Below are positions 24,322-32,729 of a stretch of DNA of 64,000 bases, in pieces (positions within the stretch are counted from its first letter, which is position 1; each line of letters starts with the position of its first letter). A program made the position numbers and the translations under genes. This DNA comes from Streptomyces morookaense (GTDB lineage: Bacteria > Actinomycetota > Actinomycetes > Streptomycetales > Streptomycetaceae): contig NZ_JABBXF010000033.1 of NCBI RefSeq assembly GCF_013030945.1, forward strand, positions 78,898-142,897, written 5' to 3'. The notes beneath the pieces were generated by a model. It saw only the letters and a list, made by a program, of their open reading frames with translations, was not told the origin of the DNA and did not search any database.

Positions 24322-25443
24322 TTATTTCTGCCCGCCGAAAGTGACGGTTTCCGACACCGGAAGCACCGGCTCCCCCACCGCCTCCCGCACCCGGCGCCAT
24401 GTTCCTCGCGCCGCCTCCCTGCTCCTGTCCTCCAGGGTCCGGCACACCGCGCCGTACGACACCCCCAGCCTGCCCAGCGCCCCCCACACCGCCCGGCCCG
24501 CCGCTTCCCGGCCGCTCAGCGTGTCGCCCTCCAAAGGCAGGGGGCATATCCCGTTCCCCGGCCCCAACGGCAGCGCCACCGCCGTGCCCCAGGCCACATA
24601 TCGCTCCACGCAGCGCACCCCCGACCACATCACCGTCTGGGGGACGGCGCCGGATGCGGCGAGGGAGGCCCAGCGATCGCCGCCCAGGCGTTCCTCGTAC
24701 GCGTCGTACACCATCTGAGCCGCCGCCCGGCCCGCCTCGCCGCGCAGGGCGCGGGCCTGCGGGGTGCCCAATCGGGCCAGAAGGCGGTCCACTTCGGTGC
24801 CTATGCGGCCCACCGGCAGCTCCGCCACCGAGGCGATGCCGGAGAGTGAGTGGCCCGCGGCGCGGGCGTGTTCCAGGCCGGTCGTGTAGGCGTCGGCGAC
24901 CTCCCCGTAGCGGCGCAGGGAGAAGATCTCCGTGACATGCACGCCGATCCTGCGCCCGATGCAGGCGCGGACGGTCTCCAAGGCGGTGGGGGACGTTGCC
25001 GGGATCTTCACCAGGATATTGGGCCTGTTGACGGCGCGGACCAGGGCCTCCGCGTCGGCCGGCCGGGGGTCCGGGCCGGCGTCCGCCGAGACATGGCCCT
25101 CCCGGCCCCGCGTGGCCTCGTACACCGGCAGGAGGTCGTCGCAGGCCCAGCGCGCGTCGCAGGCGATCAGGGCCTGCAGCGCCGCGTCCGGCCGCACGTC
25201 GCGGTGGGCGAGGAAGCGGAGTTGCTCCGCATACTCGTCATACGCGTCGTCGGCGCCGGCCGGCGAAGCCGCCAGCACCGCCGCGTCCAGGCGTGCCCCG
25301 CGCACCCCCCGGTGCCGGACCAGATCCGCCAGGCCGCCCGACGCGAGGAGTCGCCTGCCGGCGCCGTCGAGCCACGGCGACACCCCTTCCGCCGCCAGTC
25401 GGTCCAGGTCGCCGCCGACGGCGGTCAACTCCCGTTCTGTCAT
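24322..25443 (-). CDS. Divergent transaldolase-like protein
   Basis: 373 residues, the length of actinobacterial transaldolases. The Schiff-base lysine segment NRPNILVKIPAT is intact and VTEIFSLRRYGEVADAY follows as in the family. Other signatures are altered: the usual SNPTIF segment is replaced by RGARLDAAV, NVTLIFS has become HVTEIFS, and the SVASFFVSR region reads SVAELPVGR. Classical transaldolase moves a dihydroxyacetone unit to give erythrose 4-phosphate or sedoheptulose 7-phosphate. Divergent from the DAHP-synthase operon, it could supply erythrose 4-phosphate for the shikimate pathway, but the altered active site leaves open a different aldol reaction or loss of activity. Confidence 0.75.
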   Translation of the reverse strand: MTERELTAVGGDLDRLAAEGVSPWLDGAGRRLLASGGLADLVRHRGVRGARLDAAVLAASPAGADDAYDEYAEQLRFLAHRDVRPDAALQALIACDARWACDDLLPVYEATRGREGHVSADAGPDPRPADAEALVRAVNRPNILVKIPATSPTALETVRACIGRRIGVHVTEIFSLRRYGEVADAYTTGLEHARAAGHSLSGIASVAELPVGRIGTEVDRLLARLGTPQARALRGEAGRAAAQMVYDAYEERLGGDRWASLAASGAVPQTVMWSGVRCVERYVAWGTAVALPLGPGNGICPLPLEGDTLSGREAAGRAVWGALGRLGVSYGAVCRTLEDRSREAARGTWRRVREAVGEPVLPVSETVTFGGQK

Positions 25444-25756
25444 GGAATGGTCCGGCTTCTGTGAGCTGTCGGGTTGTGGGTTGTGGGCTGGTGTCCGATG
25501 GGCGAGGAAACGGGTGGGGGCGGGAATCAGGATAAGGAACGTCCAGGATGCGAACCAGCGGTTCCCGCACGGTCGTACACGGTCCGTCACCGGACGCACG
25601 CCGACTTGATGGATCCGCCCGCCTTTTGACGGAGTCCGGCGAACTCCCCCGGCTGTCCTGGCAGTTTCCGCGGTGCCCTTGCAGCATCGGGAACGGATCA
25701 CTTCGGTCCGTTCGTATCCGTTCCCGTTCGCTCACCCGCCGAGGGGCATCACCTTC
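25444..25756. other. Divergent promoter region, transaldolase / flavodoxin operon
   Basis: 313 bases between divergently read genes. It contains the inverted repeat at 25688-25726 and should hold both promoters. No supported ORF; the possible ATG at 25673 in the flavodoxin frame is not favoured because flavodoxin homology begins at ATG 25757. Confidence 0.6.
25688..25726. promoter_or_regulatory. 11-bp inverted repeat upstream of the 3-hydroxyanthranilate operon
   Basis: CGGGAACGGAT (25688-25698) and ATCCGTTCCCG (25716-25726) are perfectly complementary around 17 bases, with an inner ACGGA/TCCGT pair. It may be an operator or a leader hairpin 30-70 bases before the first gene. Confidence 0.45.
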
Positions 25757-26386
25757 ATGATCAAGCTTGCCGTCATCTACTCCTCCTCGACCGGAAATGT
25801 GCACCGGCTCGCCGAGGCCGCGGCGGAATCCGCGGAAAAGGCCGGTGCCGAGGTCCGGCTGCGCAAGGTCGCCGACCGCGCGGAGACGATCGTGCCCGGC
25901 AACGACGCCTGGAATACTGCGTGGACGGAGCACGTGGCGGCCACCCGTGACATTCCGGAGGCCACGCTCGACGACCTCGACTGGGCCGACGCGGTGCTGT
26001 GGGGAACGCCCGGCCGCTACGGGCTTCCCTCGGGCCCGCTGAAGCAGTTCATCGACACCACGCTGCCCCTGCACAGCCGCCGCGGGCTGGTGAACAAGGT
26101 GATGTCCTCCTTCACCTCGACGGCCACGCTGCACGGCGGTCAGGAAAGCACGATTCTCGCGCTGAACAATGCGTTCTACCACTGGGGCGCCATTGTCGTT
26201 CCGCCGGGCGTGGCCGACCCGATCCAGCTGGCGCCGACCAATGGCAACCCCTATGGCGTCAGCAGCGTTTCGCGCAACGAGCCGGGCAATGTCGACGAGG
26301 ACAATCTCGCCGCCATCGCCTACCAGTCGCGCCGGGTCGTCGAGATCACGACCGCGCTCCGCCGGGGCCTCGAGGCCGCTGCCTGA
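25757..26386 (+). CDS. WrbA-like flavodoxin-fold NAD(P)H:quinone oxidoreductase
   Basis: 209 residues. FMN-binding IYSSSTGNVHRLAEAAAE at residues 7-24, GTPGRYGLPSGPLKQFID, then the STATLHGGQESTILALNNAFYHWGA segment seen in WrbA, and NGNPYGVSS near the end. It probably reduces a quinone-type or flavin substrate with NAD(P)H. First gene of the operon leading to DAHP synthase; GAGGGG lies about 11 bases upstream of ATG 25757. It could keep a catechol or aminophenol intermediate reduced, or reduce flavin for the monooxygenases; both are inference. Confidence 0.85.
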   Translation: MIKLAVIYSSSTGNVHRLAEAAAESAEKAGAEVRLRKVADRAETIVPGNDAWNTAWTEHVAATRDIPEATLDDLDWADAVLWGTPGRYGLPSGPLKQFIDTTLPLHSRRGLVNKVMSSFTSTATLHGGQESTILALNNAFYHWGAIVVPPGVADPIQLAPTNGNPYGVSSVSRNEPGNVDEDNLAAIAYQSRRVVEITTALRRGLEAAA

Positions 26387-26439
26387 CGGCAAACCCCTTC
26401 CGGCCTCCCTCACCGGCTTCATCGGCCCTGGAGACTTCC

Positions 26440-27615
26440 GTGAACAATGCACTGCTCGACGCACGTCTGAGACCCGCCCTGCAGCAGCCCGACTGGGGCG
26501 ACGCCGCACCGCAGGCCCGGCGGGTGCGCGAGGAACTGGCCGCGCTGCCCGCGCTGGTGCGGCCCTCCGACATCCGCATGCTGCGCGACCGCCTGGCCCT
26601 GGTGGCCGGCGGGGAGGCGCAGGTCGTGCAGGCCGGCGACTGTGCGGAGGACCCGGCGGAGTGCACGGCCGGGTACGTGGCCCGCAAGGCCGGGCTGCTG
26701 GACGTGCTGGCCGGCGTCCTGAAGATGATCACGCACCGGCCGGTGGTCCGGGCGGGGCGCATCGCGGGCCAGTACGCCAAGCCGCGGTCCAGCCCGGTCG
26801 AGCTCGTCCACGGCACCGAACTCCCCGTCTACCGCGGGCATTTGGTCAATGATCCCGAGCCTCATCCGGATCGCCGCCGGCCCGACCCGCAGCGGCTGAC
26901 GGCCGGGTACCGGGCCGCGCAGGAGGCCATGACGCATCTCGGCTGGCGCGGCCCCGCCCGCCGCCCGGGCGGCTGCCCGCCGGTGTGGACCAGCCACGAG
27001 GCGCTGCTGCTGGACTACGAACTGCCGCTCGTGCGGCGGGACGAGGAGGGGCGGGCCTGGCTGACGTCCACGCACTGGCCCTGGATCGGCGAACGGACCC
27101 GCCGCACGGACGGCGCGCACGTCGCCCTGCTGGCCGAGGTCGCCAACCCCGTCGCCTGCAAGGTCGGTCCGGCCATGGGCACGGACGAACTGCTGGAACT
27201 GTGCGCACTGCTCGACCCGGACCGGGAGCCGGGCCGGCTGACCCTCATCGCGCGTATGGGGGCGGATGTCGTGGCCGACCGGCTGCCGCCGCTGGTGGCG
27301 GCGGTGCGGGACGCGGGGCATCCGGTCGCCTGGCTCACCGACCCGATGCACGGCAACACCGTGGCCGGGCCGGACGGGCTCAAGACCCGGCTCGTGGACA
27401 CGGTCGTCCGCGAGGTCCGCGGCTTCCAGCACGCGGTGCGCACGGCGGGCGGCGTCGCGGGCGGCCTGCATCTGGAGACCACGCCGGACGACGTGACCGA
27501 GTGCGCGACGGACGCCTCCGCGCTGGGGCGCGTGGGCGACAAGTACACGAGCTTCTGCGATCCGCGCCTCAACCCGCGGCAGGCCGTCACGGTGGTCTCC
27601 GCGTGGCAGGGCTGA
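26440..27615 (+). CDS. phzC: Class II (plant-type) DAHP synthase, PhzC-like
   Basis: 391 residues from GTG 26440 (GGAG six bases upstream). It has QAGDCAED, RAGRIAGQYAKPRSSP, TSHEALLLDYE, WIGERTRR, KVGPAM, DPMHGNT and GLHLE segments, covering substrate and metal sites of class II enzymes. It condenses phosphoenolpyruvate and erythrose 4-phosphate to DAHP, first step of the shikimate pathway. It is shorter at the N terminus than housekeeping actinobacterial versions, as is usual for pathway-dedicated PhzC, which often escapes feedback control. It lies 53 bases after the flavodoxin gene and upstream of the chorismate-using genes, so it boosts chorismate for this cluster. Confidence 0.92.
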   Translation: MNNALLDARLRPALQQPDWGDAAPQARRVREELAALPALVRPSDIRMLRDRLALVAGGEAQVVQAGDCAEDPAECTAGYVARKAGLLDVLAGVLKMITHRPVVRAGRIAGQYAKPRSSPVELVHGTELPVYRGHLVNDPEPHPDRRRPDPQRLTAGYRAAQEAMTHLGWRGPARRPGGCPPVWTSHEALLLDYELPLVRRDEEGRAWLTSTHWPWIGERTRRTDGAHVALLAEVANPVACKVGPAMGTDELLELCALLDPDREPGRLTLIARMGADVVADRLPPLVAAVRDAGHPVAWLTDPMHGNTVAGPDGLKTRLVDTVVREVRGFQHAVRTAGGVAGGLHLETTPDDVTECATDASALGRVGDKYTSFCDPRLNPRQAVTVVSAWQG

Positions 27616-27632
27616 CGGGAGGAGGGACAGAC

Positions 27633-28427
27633 GTGGAGAAGAGGACGAGGACTGCCCTGGTCACCGGTGCCGCGAGCGGCATCGGTGCGGCGGTGGCGCT
27701 GGCGCTGGGCCGGGCCGGGGACGACGTGGTGATCGCGGCCGTCGACCGCGACGCGGAGGCCCTGCGGGGCACCGTGGCGAAACTGGCCGCCGCCGGGGTG
27801 CGGGCGGAGGGGTACGTGTGCGACGTGACCGACGCGGCGCGCGTCGCGTCGGTCGTCGACGAGGTCGAGAACCGGCTGGGCCCGGTGGAGAGCCTGGTCA
27901 ACGCGGCCGGCGTGCTGCGGACGGGCGCGGTCGCGGACCCGGACTCGGACTTCGGGGACGAGGACTGGGACGCGCTGTTCTCGGTCAACGCGAAGGGCGT
28001 GTTCCACGTGTCCCGGGCCGTGGTGCGGCACATGACCGCACGGCGGCGCGGGGCGATCGTGACGGTGGCGTCGAACGCGGCCGGCACACCGCGCCATGGG
28101 ATGGCCGCGTATGCGGCCTCGAAGGCGGCGGCCGCGATGTTCACCAAGTCGCTGGGGCTGGAGGTGGCGCCGTACGGGATCCGGTGCAACGTGGTTGCAC
28201 CGGGGTCGACGGATACGCCGATGCTGAGCTCGATGTGGACGGAGCGGACCACGGTGCGGAGCACCATCGAGGGCAGCCTCGACACCTTCAAACTCGGCAT
28301 TCCGCTCGGCAAGTTGGGGCGGGCGGAGGACGTTGCGCAGGCCGTGGCCTTTCTGCTCTCCGAGCAGGCCGGGCACATCACGTTGCACGAGTTGACCGTG
28401 GACGGCGGGGCGACGTTGGGGCGTTGA
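27633..28427 (+). CDS. DhbA/EntA-type dehydrogenase, proposed DHHA dehydrogenase giving 3-hydroxyanthranilate
   Basis: 264 residues from GTG 27633 (GGAGGGA upstream). SDR with VTGAASGIG, NAAGVL, TVASNAAGTPRHGMAAYAASK (Ser-Tyr-Lys) and an ending KLGIPLGKLGR ... GHITLHELTVDGGATLG that matches 2,3-dihydro-2,3-dihydroxybenzoate dehydrogenases closely. Next to PhzE and PhzD its natural substrate would be trans-2,3-dihydro-3-hydroxyanthranilate, oxidised with NAD+ to 3-hydroxyanthranilate. That three-enzyme route from chorismate is known from several actinobacterial pathways. The presence of this enzyme, instead of PhzF, decides against phenazine assembly. Confidence 0.85.
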   Translation: MEKRTRTALVTGAASGIGAAVALALGRAGDDVVIAAVDRDAEALRGTVAKLAAAGVRAEGYVCDVTDAARVASVVDEVENRLGPVESLVNAAGVLRTGAVADPDSDFGDEDWDALFSVNAKGVFHVSRAVVRHMTARRRGAIVTVASNAAGTPRHGMAAYAASKAAAAMFTKSLGLEVAPYGIRCNVVAPGSTDTPMLSSMWTERTTVRSTIEGSLDTFKLGIPLGKLGRAEDVAQAVAFLLSEQAGHITLHELTVDGGATLGR

Positions 28428-28444
28428 GCATTCGACTGCACACC

Positions 28445-28510
28445 GCGCCCCGTAAGGGGCGCTGGGGGCACCTCCCAGCGGTAGCTGGGGGAGGAACTGC
28501 GCGACCAGCC
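28445..28510. repeat. Intergenic palindromic repeat, copy 5 (composite variant)
   Basis: gcgccccgtaaggggcgctg, then a CCCAGCGGTAGCTGGG hairpin and ggaactgcgcgaccagcc. It sits inside the operon, between the DhbA-type gene and phzD, where it may attenuate transcription or process the mRNA. Confidence 0.75.
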
Positions 28511-28542
28511 ACAACCGACCCGCACCCACCCAAGGACACTTC

Positions 28543-29172
28543 ATGCCCGGCATCCCCCCGATCACCCCCTACCCCATGCCCACCGCCCACGAGTTGCCTG
28601 CCAACACCGCCTCCTGGGCCGCCGATCCCTCGCGTGCCGTGCTGCTCCTGCACGACATGCAGCGGTACTTTCTCCGGCCCCTCCCCGAGGGGCCCCGCCG
28701 CGAGCTCGTCCGTAATGCCACCCGGCTCCGCCGCGCCGCGCAGGCGCACGGGATGCCCGTCGCCTATACCGCGCAGCCCGGCGGGATGACCGACGAACAG
28801 CGCGGGCTGCTCAAGGACTTCTGGGGGCCCGGCATGCGCGTCGACCCCGCCGACCGGCAGGTCGTCGAGCCGCTCGCGCCCGCCCCGGGCGACTGGGTGT
28901 TCACCAAGTGGCGCTACAGCGCCTTCTTCAAGTCCGAACTGCTCGACCGCATGCGCGCCGCCGGCCGCGACCAGCTGATCATCGCCGGTGTCTATGCGCA
29001 CGTCGGTGTCCTGATGACCGCCGTCGAGGCCTACACCAACGACATCCAGGCCTTCCTCGCCGCCGACGCCGTCGCCGACTTCTCCGAGGAGTACCACCGC
29101 ATGGCCCTCACATACGCCGCCGAGCGGTGTGCTGTCGTCGCCACCACCGAGTCACTCGTGGCGGCAGCATGA
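28543..29172 (+). CDS. phzD: Isochorismatase PhzD (ADIC hydrolase)
   Basis: 209 residues, typical PhzD length. It shows LLLHDMQRYFLRPLPE (catalytic Asp), YTAQPGGMTDEQRGLLKDFWGPG, FTKWRYSAFF (catalytic Lys) and GVYAHVGVL, all conserved in PhzD. It hydrolyses 2-amino-2-deoxyisochorismate to trans-2,3-dihydro-3-hydroxyanthranilate and pyruvate. Unlike siderophore isochorismatases it has no carrier-protein domain. Its stop overlaps the start of phzE (ATGA), so the two are made together. Confidence 0.95.
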   Translation: MPGIPPITPYPMPTAHELPANTASWAADPSRAVLLLHDMQRYFLRPLPEGPRRELVRNATRLRRAAQAHGMPVAYTAQPGGMTDEQRGLLKDFWGPGMRVDPADRQVVEPLAPAPGDWVFTKWRYSAFFKSELLDRMRAAGRDQLIIAGVYAHVGVLMTAVEAYTNDIQAFLAADAVADFSEEYHRMALTYAAERCAVVATTESLVAAA

Positions 29173-31013
29173 ACGACGGCCTGCTCGACCGCATCCTCGG
29201 CCCCCGGCCGCCCGCCGCCTTTGCTCTCCTCCACCGGCCCGAGACGGCCGGGCCGGGCACGCTCGATGTGCTCGCCGGGCGCATCACCGCCCCGGAGACC
29301 CTCGCCGACCTGCCGGTGGACGACTGCGACGACGTGCTCGTCCTCGTCCCCTACCGGCAGATCGCCGAGCGCGGGTTCACGGCGGCCGACGACGGCTCCC
29401 CGCTGCTCGCCATGTCGGTCACGGAGAAGGCGGTTCTGCCCGTCGGCGAAGTGCTCGGCCGGATACCCGACGTGCCGATCACCCTCACCGGCAAGCACTT
29501 CGACGTCGACGACGACGCCTACGCGGAGACCGTCCGGCGGGTGATCGCGGACGAGATCGGGGAGGGCGAGGGCGCCAACTTCGTCATCAAGCGCTCCTTC
29601 ACGGCCGACATCACCGGCTACGGCACCGCGCACGCGCTGACCTTCTTCCGGCGGCTCATGGAACGCGAGTCCGGCGCGTACTGGACGTTCCTCGTGCACA
29701 CCGGCGGTCGCACGTTCGTGGGGGCCACGCCCGAGCGGCACATCAGCGTGCACGGCGGGCGGGCCGTGATGAACCCGATCAGCGGCACCTACCGCTACCC
29801 GGCCGCCGGGCCCAGCCTGCCCGAGGTCATGGACTTCCTCGCCGACCGCAAGGAGGCCGACGAGCTGTACATGGTCGTCGACGAGGAACTCAAGATGATG
29901 GCCCGCATCTGCGACACGGGCGGGCGCGTGACCGGCCCGTACCTCAAGGAGATGGCGCGGCTGGCGCACACCGAGTACTTCATCGAGGGCACCACCGACC
30001 GGGACGTGCGCGAGATCCTGCGCGAGACGATGTTCGCGCCCACGGTCACCGGGAGCCCGCTGGAGAGCGCCTGCCGGGTCATCGGCCGGCACGAGCCGCA
30101 GGGCCGCGGGTACTACAGCGGCGTGGCCGCCCTCGTCGGGCGCGACGAGCACGGTGCGCGGACGCTGGACTCCGCGATCCTCATCCGTACCGCGGACATC
30201 GACCGGGCCGGGCGGCTGCGCATCGGCGTCGGTGCCACGCTCGTCCGGCACTCGGACCCGGCGTCCGAGGTCGCCGAGACGCGGGCCAAGGCGGCGGGGC
30301 TGCTCGCGGCCCTGGAGGCCGGGCCGTCCGCCCGCTTCGGCGCCCACCCGAGCGTCCGGGAGGCGCTCGCCCGCCGCAACGACACGATCGCCGGCTTCTG
30401 GCTGGCCTCGGGGGCCGGGCGGCAGCACACGCACCCGGCCCTGGAGGGGCGGCGGGTGCTGGTCGTCGACGCCGAGGACACGTTCACGTCGATGATCGAC
30501 CACCAGCTGCGGGCCATGGGGCTCGCCGTGACCGTGCGCCGCTTCGACGAGCCGTACACGTTCGAGGGGTACGACCTGGTCGTCCTGGGGCCGGGGCCCG
30601 GGGATCCACGCGAGGCGGCCCACCCGAAGATTGCACATCTTCGGGGGGCGGTACGGGGGCTCCTCGCGGAGCGGCGGCCGTTTCTGGCCGTGTGCCTGAG
30701 CCATCAAGTGCTGGCGCTGGAGCTGGGGTTCGGACTGCGTCGGCGGGCGGTGCCCAACCAGGGGGTGCAGAGGCGCATCGATCTGTTCGGGCGCACCGAG
30801 CGTGTCGGGTTCTACAACACGTTCGCCGCGCACGGTGAGGGTGTCGACTCCGTCGAGGTCAGCCGCGATCCGGAGACCGGGGAGGTGCATGCCCTGCGGG
30901 GGGCGCACTTCGCGTCGATGCAGTTCCATGCCGAGTCCGTTCTCACTCAGGACGGGCCACGGATCACCGGCACCTTGCTGGCGCGGCTCGCCGAAGGGGT
31001 GCCTGTCGCTTGA
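29169..31013 (+). CDS. phzE: PhzE, 2-amino-2-deoxyisochorismate synthase
   Basis: 614 residues: an anthranilate-synthase-like chorismate domain (residues ~1-420, with GATPERHISVHGG, NPISGTYRYP, YSGVAALVG) fused to a class I glutamine amidotransferase (~430-614, catalytic Cys in LAVCLSHQVLALELG and His in MQFHAES). It aminates chorismate with glutamine-derived ammonia to ADIC. Unlike anthranilate synthase it keeps pyruvate on, which explains the PhzD partner. Start ATG 29169 overlaps the phzD stop. No phzA/B, phzF or phzG follows. Confidence 0.95.
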   Translation: MNDGLLDRILGPRPPAAFALLHRPETAGPGTLDVLAGRITAPETLADLPVDDCDDVLVLVPYRQIAERGFTAADDGSPLLAMSVTEKAVLPVGEVLGRIPDVPITLTGKHFDVDDDAYAETVRRVIADEIGEGEGANFVIKRSFTADITGYGTAHALTFFRRLMERESGAYWTFLVHTGGRTFVGATPERHISVHGGRAVMNPISGTYRYPAAGPSLPEVMDFLADRKEADELYMVVDEELKMMARICDTGGRVTGPYLKEMARLAHTEYFIEGTTDRDVREILRETMFAPTVTGSPLESACRVIGRHEPQGRGYYSGVAALVGRDEHGARTLDSAILIRTADIDRAGRLRIGVGATLVRHSDPASEVAETRAKAAGLLAALEAGPSARFGAHPSVREALARRNDTIAGFWLASGAGRQHTHPALEGRRVLVVDAEDTFTSMIDHQLRAMGLAVTVRRFDEPYTFEGYDLVVLGPGPGDPREAAHPKIAHLRGAVRGLLAERRPFLAVCLSHQVLALELGFGLRRRAVPNQGVQRRIDLFGRTERVGFYNTFAAHGEGVDSVEVSRDPETGEVHALRGAHFASMQFHAESVLTQDGPRITGTLLARLAEGVPVA

Positions 31014-31040
31014 CGGTTCGACTGCGGGCCGGCTGTGGCT

Positions 31041-31112
31041 GGTCGCGCAGTTCCCCGCGCCGGACTTCACTCCGTGCCCCGTAAGGGGCGCGGGGAACTG
31101 CGCGAGCAACCA
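31041..31112. repeat. Intergenic palindromic repeat, copy 6 (long arms)
   Basis: cgcgcagttccccgcgcc and its complement ggcgcggggaactgcgcg are separated by about 25 bases, giving a large hairpin between phzE and the second ligase. It may divide expression within the operon. Confidence 0.8.
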
Positions 31113-31145
31113 CACACCCACCCGCACCCGACAAAGGAGCTTCCC

Positions 31146-32729
31146 ATGCTGCCGATCACGGCAAGCGACACCGGAATCCAGATGGGCCTCGTCGCCGAGC
31201 GTGCCGTACCCGCATACGGCGACACCCCCATCACCCTCGACCACGACATGCCGCTTCTCCCCGGCGCCGGACGGCAATTCACCTTCGCCGCCCTCGCCGA
31301 CCACATCGATGACATAGCCGCCCGGCTCTGGGCCGCGGGCGTCCGCCCGGCCCAGCGTGTCGCCATCCACAAAACATCCGGCTTCGACATCAACGTCCTG
31401 TCCTGCGCCGCCGCCCGCATCGGCGCCGTCCCCGTGCAGCTCTCCCCGGGGCTGGACGGGGCCAGTGTGCTGGCCCTGCTCGACCGGCTGGAGCAGCCGT
31501 ACCTGGTGACCGACCTCGCCAAGCTCGACGGGCCGCTCAGCGACCCCCAACTGGCCAACATCACCAAGGCCGTGCTCGTCGTAGCCGGTTCCCGCCCCGG
31601 CACCGTCGCGCTCGCCGGCCTGGCCGGCGCCCCCCGCGTCGAGGCCGTCGTCCAGGAGCTGGACGAGCCCGCGCTCATCACGCACACCTCCGGCACCACG
31701 GGGCTGCCCAAGCTGCTGGTGCACACGCCCCGTACGCTGCACGGCCGTTACCGGCCGCAGGCCAAGCTCTTCGACCTCGTCCGGCGCCAAGAGACCGTCG
31801 CCCTGCACGTGTCGTACGTGCACTCCCGCATGCCGCTCGCACTCGCCGTGCTGCTGCCGCGCGGTGTCCCGTTCCTCGTCATGGACGATGCGACACCGGA
31901 CCACGTGGCCGCGTTCTTCGCCGAGCACCGGCCCGCGTTCGTCGAGTCGGCCCCCAACTCGTTCATGGAGTGGGAGGAGTTGGCGGACGACCCGCGCAAG
32001 CCGTTCGCGAACGTGAAGTACTTCAGCAGCACCTTCGACGCCATCCACCCGAGCACGATGCACCGCCTGCTGCACGCCTCGGAGCGGCACCACCCGGTCT
32101 TCTACCAGATCTACGGGCAGAGCGAGACGGGCCCGCTCGTCGGCCGCGCGTTCACCCGCGAGACGGCGCTGGGTGCCGACGGGCGCTGCCAGGGGTACGC
32201 CTTCCCCGGCGACACGAAGTTCCGGCTCGTCGCCCGGGGCGGCAAGGAGCCGTCGCGCGAGCACCCCGGATACATCGAGGTGCAGGCCGCGGGCCGGGTG
32301 CTCACGTACTACGGCGAGGGCGAGCGCTATGCGGGCCAGGTCCAGGAGGGCGGCTGGTGGCGCGGCATGGACGTCGGCTACCGGACCGAGGAGGGCTGTC
32401 TGCACCTGCTGGACCGCGAGGTGGACGTCGTCCCGACGATCCACAGCACCCTGGAGGTCGAGGACACCGTCCTGGACCGGCTGGACGAGCTGACCGAGCT
32501 GGTGGTGCTGCGCGGGCCGCAGGACGAGCCGCTCCCGGTGGTGTGCACCCGCAAGGACCTGCCGCTGGATCCGGTGCGCTGGCGCGAGGCCGTGGCGGAC
32601 TTCCCGCCGATGGCCGAGCCCGTCCGGCTCACGCTGGACGAGCTGCCGCGCACGGCCACGATGAAGGTGCAGCGGATCGAGCTCACCCGGCGCCTGCACG
32701 AGCGGCTGACGCAGGAGTGGAGCTCGTGA
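31146..32729 (+). CDS. ANL-superfamily adenylating ligase 2 (paralogue of 18052-19626)
   Basis: 527 residues from ATG 31146. Motifs THTSGTTGLPK, YGQSETGP, GMDVGYRTEEGCLHLLDREVD and ATMKVQRIEL parallel those of the first ligase almost position for position, and stretches such as FANVKYFSSTFDAIHP are nearly identical, so the two arose by duplication. Its product could activate the carboxylate of 3-hydroxyanthranilate as adenylate or CoA ester, or use ATP to activate nitrite for diazotisation as CreM-type enzymes do. It overlaps the downstream hydroxylase (GTGA). The two roles may be divided between the paralogues; which does which cannot be read from sequence. Confidence 0.8.
   Translation: MLPITASDTGIQMGLVAERAVPAYGDTPITLDHDMPLLPGAGRQFTFAALADHIDDIAARLWAAGVRPAQRVAIHKTSGFDINVLSCAAARIGAVPVQLSPGLDGASVLALLDRLEQPYLVTDLAKLDGPLSDPQLANITKAVLVVAGSRPGTVALAGLAGAPRVEAVVQELDEPALITHTSGTTGLPKLLVHTPRTLHGRYRPQAKLFDLVRRQETVALHVSYVHSRMPLALAVLLPRGVPFLVMDDATPDHVAAFFAEHRPAFVESAPNSFMEWEELADDPRKPFANVKYFSSTFDAIHPSTMHRLLHASERHHPVFYQIYGQSETGPLVGRAFTRETALGADGRCQGYAFPGDTKFRLVARGGKEPSREHPGYIEVQAAGRVLTYYGEGERYAGQVQEGGWWRGMDVGYRTEEGCLHLLDREVDVVPTIHSTLEVEDTVLDRLDELTELVVLRGPQDEPLPVVCTRKDLPLDPVRWREAVADFPPMAEPVRLTLDELPRTATMKVQRIELTRRLHERLTQEWSS

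Noticed and set aside
29031..32699. Very long minus-strand open frame (1222 codons)
   Set aside because: It is a shadow of phzE and ligase 2 on the other strand, with a low-complexity translation and no domain; high GC leaves antisense frames open.
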